Positions 1-7,693 of a stretch of DNA of 64,000 nucleotides are shown here, piece by piece; position 1 is the first letter of the stretch, and each line of letters begins with the position of its first letter. The stretch covers positions 391,477 through 455,476 of the forward strand of contig CAXTJQ010000002.1 of NCBI GenBank assembly GCA_964244725.1. Direction: 5' to 3'. The stretch is from Kumtagia sp964244725. GTDB taxonomy: Bacteria > Pseudomonadota > Alphaproteobacteria > Rhizobiales > Rhizobiaceae. A model generated the notes under the pieces. That model was given only the letters and a program-made list of their open reading frames with translations, had not been told where the DNA came from and searched no databases. The position numbers were made by a program, and so were the translations under genes.

Positions 1-1
1 T

Positions 2-3000
2 TCGGGCGAATCGAGCTCGATCTTCGTCAACGCCTCGACCTGGGCGCTGATGCTGACGGGCAGGGTGCTCGACGACTCGGACAGCGGCGTCGCCGGCACG
101 CTGCGCTCGATGGTGCGGCGGCTCGGCGAACCGGTGATCCGGCGCGCGGTCGCCGCGGCCATGCGCGAGATGGGCGAGCAGTTCGTGCTCGGCCGGACCA
201 TCGAGGAGGCGGTGCGGCGCGGCGGCGCCATGGCCGCAAAGGGCTATCTTTACAGCTACGACATGCTGGGCGAGGCCGCCCGCACCGAAACCGACGCGTT
301 GCGATATCTCAAGGCCTATTCCGATGCGATCTCGTCGTTGAACAGCGGCTCGGATGGGCCTGACATCCGCGCCAATCCCGGCATCTCGGTCAAGCTTTCG
401 GCGCTGCATCCGCGCTACGAGGCGGCGCAGCGCGGGACGATGCTGCCCGTGATGAGCGAGCGGCTGCTGTCGCTGGCGCTGGCTGCACGCCATGCCCGCA
501 TGGGGCTCAACGTCGACGCGGAGGAGGCCGACCGGCTCGACCTGTCGCTCGACGTCATCGCGCAGGTGCTGGCCGATCCGCGCCTCGCCGACTGGAACGG
601 TTTCGGCGTCGTCGTGCAGGCCTACGGACCGCGCGCGGCCTTCGCGATCGACTGGCTTCATGCGCTCGCGACCCGGCTCGACCGGCGCATCATGATCCGA
701 TTGGTGAAGGGCGCCTACTGGGACACCGAGATCAAGCGCGCGCAGATGCTTGGCCTGCCGGGCTATCCGGTCTTCACCCGCAAGGTGAACACCGACGTCT
801 CCTATATCGCGTGCGCGCGCAAGCTCCTGTCGATGACCGACCGCGTCTATCCGCAATTCGCAACCCACAACGCCCATACCGTCGCGGCCATCCTGCGGAT
901 GGGACAGGACCGCGAGAAATTCGAGTTCCAGCGCCTGCATGGCATGGGCGAGGCGCTGCACGAGACGGTGCGCAAGGCGGAGGGTGCGCGCTGTCGCATC
1001 TACGCGCCGGTCGGCGCGCATTCCGATTTGCTCGCCTATCTGGTGCGGCGCTTGCTTGAGAACGGCGCGAATTCGTCCTTCGTGCATCAAGTCACCGATG
1101 CCGACGTGCCGCCCGAGGACATCGCGCGCGACCCGTTCGGTGAAGTGGCAAGGCAGGGTCCTGCCGCCAACCCGGCCATCGCCGGGCCGGCCGCGATCTT
1201 CGGCGCGGGCCGCCGCAACGCCAAGGGGTGGGATCTGACCGACCCGTTGACGCTGGCCGCGCTCGACGCGGAGCGCGCCCGCTTCGGCGCGGACTATTAT
1301 TGGGTCGCGGGCGACCCGAATGAATGGGCGACCGTCATCCACAACCCGGCTATCCCGGCCGAGTTCGTCGGCAGTTTCGTGCCTTCGTCCGTCGAGCAGA
1401 TCGCAGGGTCGATCGCGGCGGCGGTTGCCGCGCAGCCGGGCTGGGCGGAAACGCCGGTCGCGGCCCGCGCCGCCTGCCTGCTCCGCGCCGCAGACCTCTA
1501 CGAAACCAACGCAGCGGAGTTCTTCGCGCTCGCCACGCGCGAAGCCGGAAAGACCCTGGCGGACGGCGTCGCCGAAGTGCGCGAGGCGGCCGATTTCCTG
1601 CGCTACTACGCGACGGAGGCGGCGCATGCCGAGAATGGCGCGCGGGCGCGTGGCGTCCTCGCCTGCATCTCGCCATGGAATTTCCCGCTGGCGATCTTCA
1701 CCGGCCAGATCGCCGCCGCGCTCGTCACCGGCAACGCGGTGATCGCCAAGCCCGCCGAGCAGACGCCGCTGATCGCCATGCGCGCGGCAGAGTTGCTGCA
1801 TGAGGCCGGGATTCCTACCGGGGTGCTGGCGCTGGTTTACGGCGACGGGCCGTCCGTCGGAGCGGCGCTCACCGCCGATTCTCGCATCGCGGGCGTCTGC
1901 TTCACCGGCTCCACCGATGTCGCCAGGATGATCGAGGCGCAACTGGCCAGGACCGCCGCTCCCAATGCGATGCTGATTGCCGAAACGGGCGGGCTGAACG
2001 CCATGATGGTCGATTCGACCGCGCTGCCGGAGCAGGCGGTGCGCGATATCCTGGCGTCGGCATTCCAGAGCGCCGGCCAGCGCTGTTCGGCGCTGCGCAT
2101 TCTCTACGTGCAGAAGGACGTGGAGACGAAGGTGCTGAAAATGCTCGAGGGCGCGCTGAAGTCGCTGACGGTCGGCGATCCGTGGCTTCTCTCGACCGAT
2201 GTCGGCCCGGTGATCGACGAAGAAGCTCGGAATTCGATCGCCGATTATTGCGCCAAAATGGAGAAGGAGGGCCGGTTGATCGCCAGACTCGATGCGCCGG
2301 CCGACGGGCTGTTCGTCGCGCCGCACATCCTCCGGGTGTCGGGGATCGGCGACATGAAGCAGGAGATTTTCGGGCCGGTCCTGCATGTCGCGAGCTTCGC
2401 CGCCGAGGACATCGACAAAGTCATCCGCGCCATCAATCGCAAGGGCTATGGCCTTACCTTCGGGCTGCATACGCGTATCGAGGCGCGCGTCCAGACCATC
2501 GTCGACGGCGTCCATGCCGGCAACATCTACGTCAACCGCAACCAGATCGGCGCGGTGGTCGGCTCGCAGCCATTCGGCGGCGAGGGGCTGTCCGGCACCG
2601 GGCCGAAAGCCGGCGGGCCGCATTATCTGCGGCGGTTCCGCAAATCGCCGCAAGCGGGCGGCGAACTGGCGGAGGGCCGCAAGGTGACTGCGAGCGAACT
2701 CGGCGAGGCGCTGCCCGACGCCGCGCTCGACGGGTGGTCGACGCGGACGGACCGGATCGCGGCGCTGCGCAAGCTGCTGCGCGGCAAGGCCGGCCAGGCG
2801 CTGTCGGCGGCTGCCGCGATCGATTTCGGACCCGTCGACCTGCCAGGCCCGACAGGCGAGGCCAATACCCTGACGCTGCATCCGCGCGGGCGGGCGCTGT
2901 GCCTCGGGCCGGATGCCGGGACGCTGCTGGCTCAGGCGGTCCAGGCGCTAGCAGCCGGCAACGCCGTGCTCGCCGTCGCGCCCGGCGCCAGCGCGGCGTT

Positions 3001-3274
3001 GCAGCCCCTGCTCGGCAAGGGGTTGCCCATCGCCGCCATCGACGGGCGGCCCGACCCGGTCGAGTCGCGCGCGCTCGCCGTCGATGTGGTGGCGTTCTCC
3101 GGAACGGCGGACGCAATGCGGATCGTGCGCGGCGTGCTTGCGCAACGGCTGGGGCCGATCGTGCCGCTGGTCAGCGAGATCCTCAATCCGGCGGCCTACG
3201 CGCATGAACGCGCGGTCTGCGTCGACACGACGGCCGCGGGCGGCAATGCTAGCCTGCTGGCGGGGGCTGGATGA
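2..3274 (+). CDS. putA: Bifunctional proline dehydrogenase / L-glutamate gamma-semialdehyde dehydrogenase PutA (5' partial)
   Basis: PutA oxidises proline to glutamate in two steps, using an FAD proline dehydrogenase domain and an NAD-dependent aldehyde dehydrogenase domain. The reading frame is open from base 2, so the N-terminus lies outside the window; the first visible residues already read as the conserved PutA region around FVNASTWALMLTG. The proline dehydrogenase barrel follows, with RLVKGAYWD near bases 690-725. The aldehyde dehydrogenase domain starts near base 1350 and carries the nucleophile Cys at 2084-2086 in GQRCSALR. A poorly conserved C-terminal domain runs to the stop. No DNA-binding ribbon-helix-helix can be judged because the start is missing. 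Confidence 0.97.
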   Translation, partial: SGESSSIFVNASTWALMLTGRVLDDSDSGVAGTLRSMVRRLGEPVIRRAVAAAMREMGEQFVLGRTIEEAVRRGGAMAAKGYLYSYDMLGEAARTETDALRYLKAYSDAISSLNSGSDGPDIRANPGISVKLSALHPRYEAAQRGTMLPVMSERLLSLALAARHARMGLNVDAEEADRLDLSLDVIAQVLADPRLADWNGFGVVVQAYGPRAAFAIDWLHALATRLDRRIMIRLVKGAYWDTEIKRAQMLGLPGYPVFTRKVNTDVSYIACARKLLSMTDRVYPQFATHNAHTVAAILRMGQDREKFEFQRLHGMGEALHETVRKAEGARCRIYAPVGAHSDLLAYLVRRLLENGANSSFVHQVTDADVPPEDIARDPFGEVARQGPAANPAIAGPAAIFGAGRRNAKGWDLTDPLTLAALDAERARFGADYYWVAGDPNEWATVIHNPAIPAEFVGSFVPSSVEQIAGSIAAAVAAQPGWAETPVAARAACLLRAADLYETNAAEFFALATREAGKTLADGVAEVREAADFLRYYATEAAHAENGARARGVLACISPWNFPLAIFTGQIAAALVTGNAVIAKPAEQTPLIAMRAAELLHEAGIPTGVLALVYGDGPSVGAALTADSRIAGVCFTGSTDVARMIEAQLARTAAPNAMLIAETGGLNAMMVDSTALPEQAVRDILASAFQSAGQRCSALRILYVQKDVETKVLKMLEGALKSLTVGDPWLLSTDVGPVIDEEARNSIADYCAKMEKEGRLIARLDAPADGLFVAPHILRVSGIGDMKQEIFGPVLHVASFAAEDIDKVIRAINRKGYGLTFGLHTRIEARVQTIVDGVHAGNIYVNRNQIGAVVGSQPFGGEGLSGTGPKAGGPHYLRRFRKSPQAGGELAEGRKVTASELGEALPDAALDGWSTRTDRIAALRKLLRGKAGQALSAAAAIDFGPVDLPGPTGEANTLTLHPRGRALCLGPDAGTLLAQAVQALAAGNAVLAVAPGASAALQPLLGKGLPIAAIDGRPDPVESRALAVDVVAFSGTADAMRIVRGVLAQRLGPIVPLVSEILNPAAYAHERAVCVDTTAAGGNASLLAGAG

Positions 3275-3309
3275 CCCGTCTCACCGCGAAGCCGGACGGT
3301 GCGAAGCGC

Positions 3310-3624
3310 TCACGCTCCTTCGACCACCGAAAAGCCCTCGAATTGCGGATGGCCGATATAGAGCGGCTTCGATCCGCCGGCGTTGCGATGCGCGGCGCGG
3401 AAATTCTCCGACTTGGTCCAGGCGACGAAATCGTCGTGGCTCGCCCAGACGGTATGGGAGGCGAACAGCGTATAGCCTTCCGCTTCGTTGAGCGGACCGC
3501 GCAGCAAGTGGAATTCCTTGAAACCCGCCATCTCGCCCAGTGTCGAATCGCGTCCTTTCCAGATCGCCTCAAAGGCGTCCTCCGATCCTTTCTCGACCTT
3601 GAAGCGGTTCATGGCGATGTACAT
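3310..3624 (-). CDS. IsdG-like heme-degrading / antibiotic biosynthesis monooxygenase (ABM fold)
   Basis: This 104-residue protein belongs to the ABM-domain family that includes IsdG-type heme-degrading monooxygenases, which open the heme ring and release iron. The catalytic triad of that subgroup can be placed: Asn6 in YIAMNRF, Trp69 in FVAWTK and His79 in FRAAHRN, with spacing close to IsdG. The start at 3624 was chosen over an upstream one because GAGAGGAAG lies just before this ATG. It is divergent from hemP, and an iron-type operator lies in the shared promoter, so heme iron release is the likely role. A general ABM role cannot be excluded. Confidence 0.85.
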   Translation of the reverse strand: MYIAMNRFKVEKGSEDAFEAIWKGRDSTLGEMAGFKEFHLLRGPLNEAEGYTLFASHTVWASHDDFVAWTKSENFRAAHRNAGGSKPLYIGHPQFEGFSVVEGA

Positions 3625-3720
3625 GGTCTTCCTCTCAAATGCACCGTGTCGACTCGACCGACCCGGCGCATCCACATTGCATCGGGTCTCAAATCGACGC
3701 CATGGCTTGCAGGCGATTTA

Positions 3721-3745
3721 AAACATGATAATCATATTCATGTTT
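3721..3745. promoter_or_regulatory. IRO-box-like iron operator (TGA-N9-TCA) in the heme monooxygenase/hemP promoter
   Basis: A perfect inverted repeat has arms AAACATGA (3721-3728) and TCATGTTT (3738-3745) around a 9-base AT-rich spacer. It contains TGA-N9-TCA, the known core of the rhizobial iron-responsive operator recognised by RirA, and the rirA gene lies 280 bases away. It sits between the divergent starts at 3624 and 3798. The inference is iron repression of both genes; a Fur/Mur-type regulator is an alternative because the centre also looks Fur-box-like. Confidence 0.75.
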
Positions 3746-3797
3746 ATGGCGACGGTCGATCGTTGCCGCAATCTCCGGCGAAACCAAGGTGAACGAC

Positions 3798-4007
3798 ATG
3801 AATACGCACAACCCTGCGGCCTCCTTCGCCGGCCGGCGCGAGCAGGCCCTCGACCTCGAGTTCCGAAGCGTCGGCGAACGGACAGGCGCACGGGTTTTGA
3901 CCAGCCGGTCGCTGTTCCAGGGCGAGTTCGAGATCGGCATCGAACATGGCGATTCTCTTTACCGGCTCAAGATCACCCGGCAAGGCAAGCTGATCCTCAA
4001 CAAATAA
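3798..4007 (+). CDS. hemP: Hemin uptake protein HemP
   Basis: This 69-residue protein ends in the HemP signature YRLKITRQGKLILNK and matches the length of the family. HemP proteins accompany heme uptake genes and in some rhizobia act as activators of heme-transport expression. I chose ATG 3798 over GTG 3789 because AAGGTGA stands at ideal spacing before the ATG. The gene is divergent from the heme monooxygenase and convergent with rirA, 19 bases away. The heme receptor and ABC transporter genes are not in this window. Confidence 0.92.
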   Translation: MNTHNPAASFAGRREQALDLEFRSVGERTGARVLTSRSLFQGEFEIGIEHGDSLYRLKITRQGKLILNK

Positions 4008-4026
4008 ATGGTCGACGGATCAGAAT

Positions 4027-4491
4027 TCAGGCCGCCGGCGCGCTGATCAGCGGGAATGCCTCGATGCCGAGCAGCGAGCGCATGTCGCCCCGGTCCTTGA
4101 CAAGGTCCCTGATCGAATAGCGGGCGAGCGCCGCGAAAAACGCGTCGAGCGCCTCGCGCAGGGCGGCGTTCAGGGCGCAGGAGTCGATCAGCGGGCAGTC
4201 CACCGCATCGTTCTCGAAACATTCCGCCATGGCGAAACCTTCTTCGGTCACCCGCACGACGTCGAACAGGTTGATGGCTTCGGCCGCGCGGCCAAGCCGC
4301 ACGCCGCCGTTGCGGCCCCGCACCGTCTGGATCAGGCCGTTCTCGACCAGAGGCTGAAGAATCTTGAATAGGAAAAGTTCGGAAACGGAATAGGCCTGGG
4401 CAATTTCCGAGATGCGGCTGAGGCGTCCATCGTTGGCCGCGCAATACATCAGGATGCGCATCGCATAATTGGTCTGCCGTGTCAGGCGCAT
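4027..4491 (-). CDS. rirA: Iron-responsive Rrf2-family regulator RirA
   Basis: RirA is the iron-sulfur-sensing repressor of iron uptake in Rhizobiales. The 154-residue protein starts MRLTRQTNYAMR and has an N-terminal winged helix. The three iron-sulfur ligands are exactly at Cys91, Cys99 and Cys105 in the segment CFENDAVDCPLIDSC, as in characterised RirA proteins. It converges with hemP and lies near an IRO-type operator, its expected target. A much longer reading frame continues upstream on this strand to 6453, but that part is antisense to real genes; the Rrf2 start is at 4491. A perfect palindrome lies 38 bases upstream of the start. Confidence 0.95.
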   Translation of the reverse strand: MRLTRQTNYAMRILMYCAANDGRLSRISEIAQAYSVSELFLFKILQPLVENGLIQTVRGRNGGVRLGRAAEAINLFDVVRVTEEGFAMAECFENDAVDCPLIDSCALNAALREALDAFFAALARYSIRDLVKDRGDMRSLLGIEAFPLISAPAA

Positions 4492-4528
4492 TGATGGTTC
4501 CTTCGCGTGTGGCGTCGTATATGCCCCA

Positions 4529-4551
4529 AAGTCTGGAACAATTCCAGACTT
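4529..4551. promoter_or_regulatory. ICE-like palindrome upstream of rirA (possible Irr site)
   Basis: The arms AAGTCTGGAA (4529-4538) and TTCCAGACTT (4542-4551) are perfect inverted repeats around a 3-base spacer. The core GGAACAATTCC resembles the iron control element bound by Irr (consensus near TTTAGAA-N3-TTCTAAA). Irr control of rirA is known in rhizobia, which fits the position in front of rirA. The site also lies upstream of the divergent DUF445 gene. Autoregulation by RirA is the alternative. Confidence 0.6.
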
Positions 4552-4623
4552 GCGGTCTTGCCGGGCGAAGGCGGGGTTTGCGACTGTGCGCGGTGCAATC
4601 GCGCCGCGAAGGTCAAGCAGAGC

Positions 4624-5895
4624 ATGAGCATCGACGCCAGGCCTGACAATGCAGACAAAGCCGCCGCGCTGCGGCGCATCAAGCTGATCGCGGCATTGGC
4701 GCTCGTTGGATGTATCGTGACGTTCATCCTCGCTCGGCTTTACGCAGATCGCTGGCCGTGGCTCGACGCCGTCGCGGCGGTGGCGGAGGCGGCGACGATC
4801 GGCGGGCTCGCCGACTGGTACGCGGTGGTGGCGCTGTTCCGGCGCCCGCTCGGGCTGCCGATACCCCACACCGCGATCATTCCGGAAAACCAGACGCGGA
4901 TCGCCGACAATCTCGGCCGCTTCATTGAGGCCAATTTTTTGGCGCCCGGGCCGGTCGCGGCGAAGCTCGGCGAGGTCGATTTCGCCGCGCTCGTGGCCGA
5001 TTGGCTGTGCGACCGGGACAAAGCCGAGGGGTTGGCGGCGTTCGTGGCGCGGCTCGCGCCGCAGACGCTGGCCGCCATCGACCAGTCGGGACTGAAGGAT
5101 TTCGCCGCCCGGCAGATCATCGAACAGGTCGAGAAACTGCCGTTGGCGCCTTTCGCCGCCGGCCTGCTGGCCACGGTGACAGCGAATGGCCAGCACCAGA
5201 AACTGCTCGACGAGATCGTTGCGGCGCTGGCCCGCATGTTCGCGGACGAGACGACGCTCGCGGCCATGCGCGACAAGATACGGTCCGAATTGCCGTCGCT
5301 GTTCAACCTGTTCCGCGCCGACGCCTATCTCCTCAACAAGATCGTGGCGTCGGCCGGGTCGTTCCTGCAGGATGTGGAAAAGATGCCCGGCCATCCGCTG
5401 CGGCGCGAATTCGACCGCTTCGTCGACGGTTTCGTCGAGCGGCTGCGCAGTTCGCCGGACTATGCCGAGCGCGCCGAATCGCTGAAGCGCGAGTTCCTGA
5501 CGCGGCCGGAGTTCAGGATGGCGGTGGGCGAGATGTGGACGCGGCTGCGCGGGCTGGTCGAGACCGATCTCGCCGACCCGGCCTCGATCATCCGCGGCCA
5601 TCTCGCCGGGATGTTCGTCACGGTCGGCCGGCATCTGGCGACCGATCGGGTGATCCGCGCCGACATGAACAAGGGGTTCGTCGTCTCGCTCGCCGCCTTT
5701 GTGGAGAGCCAGAAGAGCGGCGTGTCGGGCTTCATCGCCGGCCAGGTCAAGAGCTGGGATCTGTCGCAACTGACGCGGCTGATCGAGCTGAACATCGGCC
5801 GCGACCTGCAGTACATCCGTTTCAACGGCATGGTCGTGGGCGGCCTCGCCGGTCTCGCCCTGCACGTCGCCGAGCGGTGGGCGTTGCCCAATTGA
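4624..5895 (+). CDS. DUF445 family membrane protein
   Basis: This 423-residue protein matches the DUF445 (YjiN-like) family. It has one hydrophobic segment near the N-terminus (about residues 20-40), the family signature GGLADWYAVVALFRRPLG soon after it, then a long helical region, and a final hydrophobic helix before the C-terminus. The function is not established; it is an inner membrane protein. The start at 4624 gives the usual family length; an upstream in-frame ATG at 4507 would overlap the rirA promoter palindrome. Confidence 0.85.
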   Translation: MSIDARPDNADKAAALRRIKLIAALALVGCIVTFILARLYADRWPWLDAVAAVAEAATIGGLADWYAVVALFRRPLGLPIPHTAIIPENQTRIADNLGRFIEANFLAPGPVAAKLGEVDFAALVADWLCDRDKAEGLAAFVARLAPQTLAAIDQSGLKDFAARQIIEQVEKLPLAPFAAGLLATVTANGQHQKLLDEIVAALARMFADETTLAAMRDKIRSELPSLFNLFRADAYLLNKIVASAGSFLQDVEKMPGHPLRREFDRFVDGFVERLRSSPDYAERAESLKREFLTRPEFRMAVGEMWTRLRGLVETDLADPASIIRGHLAGMFVTVGRHLATDRVIRADMNKGFVVSLAAFVESQKSGVSGFIAGQVKSWDLSQLTRLIELNIGRDLQYIRFNGMVVGGLAGLALHVAERWALPN

Positions 5896-5946
5896 CGGCG
5901 CAAGCAGGAGACGTATCCTTCGCGCGCGTTCACCAGGGAGAACACG

Positions 5947-6375
5947 ATGGCCCAGCAACCCGACGAGACGATCATGGACATGTTCACCACCTTCGGGCGC
6001 GAGCTCAAGCTGCCCAAGGTCGATGCCGACGCGATCCTCGAACACCACCGCAAAAACCTCGAAGCGGTGCAGAAAGCGATGTCGGCCGGCGCGTCCGGGG
6101 CCAGGAGCGTGATGGAAAAGCAGCGCGACCTGCTGCAGAAGCAGTTTCGCGACATGAGCGAAGCCGCGCAGGATTTCCGTCTCCCCGGAACGCCGCAGGA
6201 AGCGCTTTCCAGGCAGGCCGAACTGATGCGCAAACTGTTCGAGGCGGCCGTCGGCAACGTCAGCGAATCGGCGCAGATCATCCAGAAGTCCGGCGGCGAA
6301 TCCGTCGAGATCCTGCGCGAGCGAATCAGCCAATCGATGGAGGAGGTCCGGCACGGCTACGAAACCGGCCGTTAG
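5947..6375 (+). CDS. Phasin family protein
   Basis: This is a 142-residue, helix-rich, amphipathic protein with the pattern of granule-associated phasins: an N-terminal MDMFTTFGRELKLPKVD segment, repeated polar helices with HHRKNLEAVQKA, and no membrane segment. Phasins coat polyhydroxyalkanoate granules. A MaoC-type hydratase follows 59 bases downstream on the same strand, which is compatible with storage-polymer or acyl-CoA metabolism. GGGAG stands before the ATG. Confidence 0.8.
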   Translation: MAQQPDETIMDMFTTFGRELKLPKVDADAILEHHRKNLEAVQKAMSAGASGARSVMEKQRDLLQKQFRDMSEAAQDFRLPGTPQEALSRQAELMRKLFEAAVGNVSESAQIIQKSGGESVEILRERISQSMEEVRHGYETGR

Positions 6376-6434
6376 CGGGATTTGATGCTCTCGATCTTTG
6401 ACGCGGCGTCGAAGCGGCGCCTTTAGGGAGCAGC

Positions 6435-6923
6435 ATGGGCCGCACCAGAACACCGCCGACGTTCCAGGAACTGCGCGCGTCCATCGGCCAGGAAATCGGC
6501 GTTTCGGACTGGACCACGGTCACCCAGGAACGCATCGACCAGTTCGCGCAGTGCACCGGCGACACCCAGTGGATCCATGTCGATCCGGCCCTGGCGAGGC
6601 GCAGGAGCCCGTTGCGTGCGACCATCGCGCACGGCTACCTCTCGATGTCGCTGATCAGCGCGTTCATCCTGGAGATGGGTGTCCTGCCCGAGAACACGCA
6701 AGGCGCGTTTAATTATGGGGTCGACAAGGTAAGGTTCCTCAAACCCGTCAAGGCCGGGTCGCGCGTGCGCATTCGCGTCGTTCTGCTGGCGATGGAGGAT
6801 GTCGGCCCCGGCCAGTACGTCATCACGGCGCGCGATACGATGGAGATCGAAGGCGAGGAACAGCCCGCCCTGGTCGCCGAAACGCTGGTAATGCTTTACG
6901 AACGGCGCCGGCGCAAAGCGTGA
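6435..6923 (+). CDS. MaoC family (hot-dog fold) dehydratase / R-specific enoyl-CoA hydratase-like
   Basis: The 162-residue protein has a single hot-dog domain. The hydratase motif is visible as CTGDTQWIHVDP followed by IAHGYLSMSL, with Asp and His in the expected catalytic positions. Such enzymes hydrate trans-2-enoyl-CoA to (R)-3-hydroxyacyl-CoA and can feed polyhydroxyalkanoate synthesis; related proteins are called NodN-like. The phasin gene immediately upstream supports an acyl-CoA or storage role. The exact substrate is unknown. Confidence 0.85.
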   Translation: MGRTRTPPTFQELRASIGQEIGVSDWTTVTQERIDQFAQCTGDTQWIHVDPALARRRSPLRATIAHGYLSMSLISAFILEMGVLPENTQGAFNYGVDKVRFLKPVKAGSRVRIRVVLLAMEDVGPGQYVITARDTMEIEGEEQPALVAETLVMLYERRRRKA

Positions 6924-7073
6924 GCCGGCGACCTTGACGCCGCTCTCGCGGGAATATCGGTCGCACCGGTGCGTTATTCCGCTTCCGAAAACGGCAGCCC
7001 CGTGTATGATTTTGCATCGCGCCGCGTCGAACGGCGGCATGCGGGTACCTACCGGGAGAGGCAGGGAGGAAGA

Positions 7074-7574
<501 letters not shown>

Positions 7575-7575
7575 T

Positions 7576-7677
7576 GCGGCAGTCGGCATTCGGCAATCGA
7601 AATGAAGGAGGCGCTTCGGCATAAGCTTCTCGCGTAGTCCATTTTGCGACTGCCGACTGCCAACTGCCGACTGCCGC
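7576..7677. repeat. Inverted heptamer-repeat element between coxS and coxL
   Basis: Bases 7576-7588 and 7665-7677 are perfect 13-base inverted repeats. Each arm is part of a short tandem array of near-identical 7-mers: CGGCAGT/CGGCATT/CGGCAAT on the left, and GACTGCC, GACTGCC, AACTGCC, GACTGCC on the right. The element fills the gap between coxS and coxL, starting two bases after the coxS stop and ending 16 bases before the coxL start. It could fold as a large hairpin in the transcript. Confidence 0.8.
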
Positions 7678-7693
7678 CCGAAGGGAGGATATC

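Noticed and set aside
4492..6453. Long reverse frame upstream of rirA, joined to it as an 808-codon ORF
   Set aside because: It is antisense to DUF445 and the phasin and has no family features; only the RirA part at 4027-4491 is real.
6962..6973. 12-base palindrome CGCACCGGTGCG after the MaoC gene
   Set aside because: No T run and no clear promoter relation; may be chance in GC-rich DNA.
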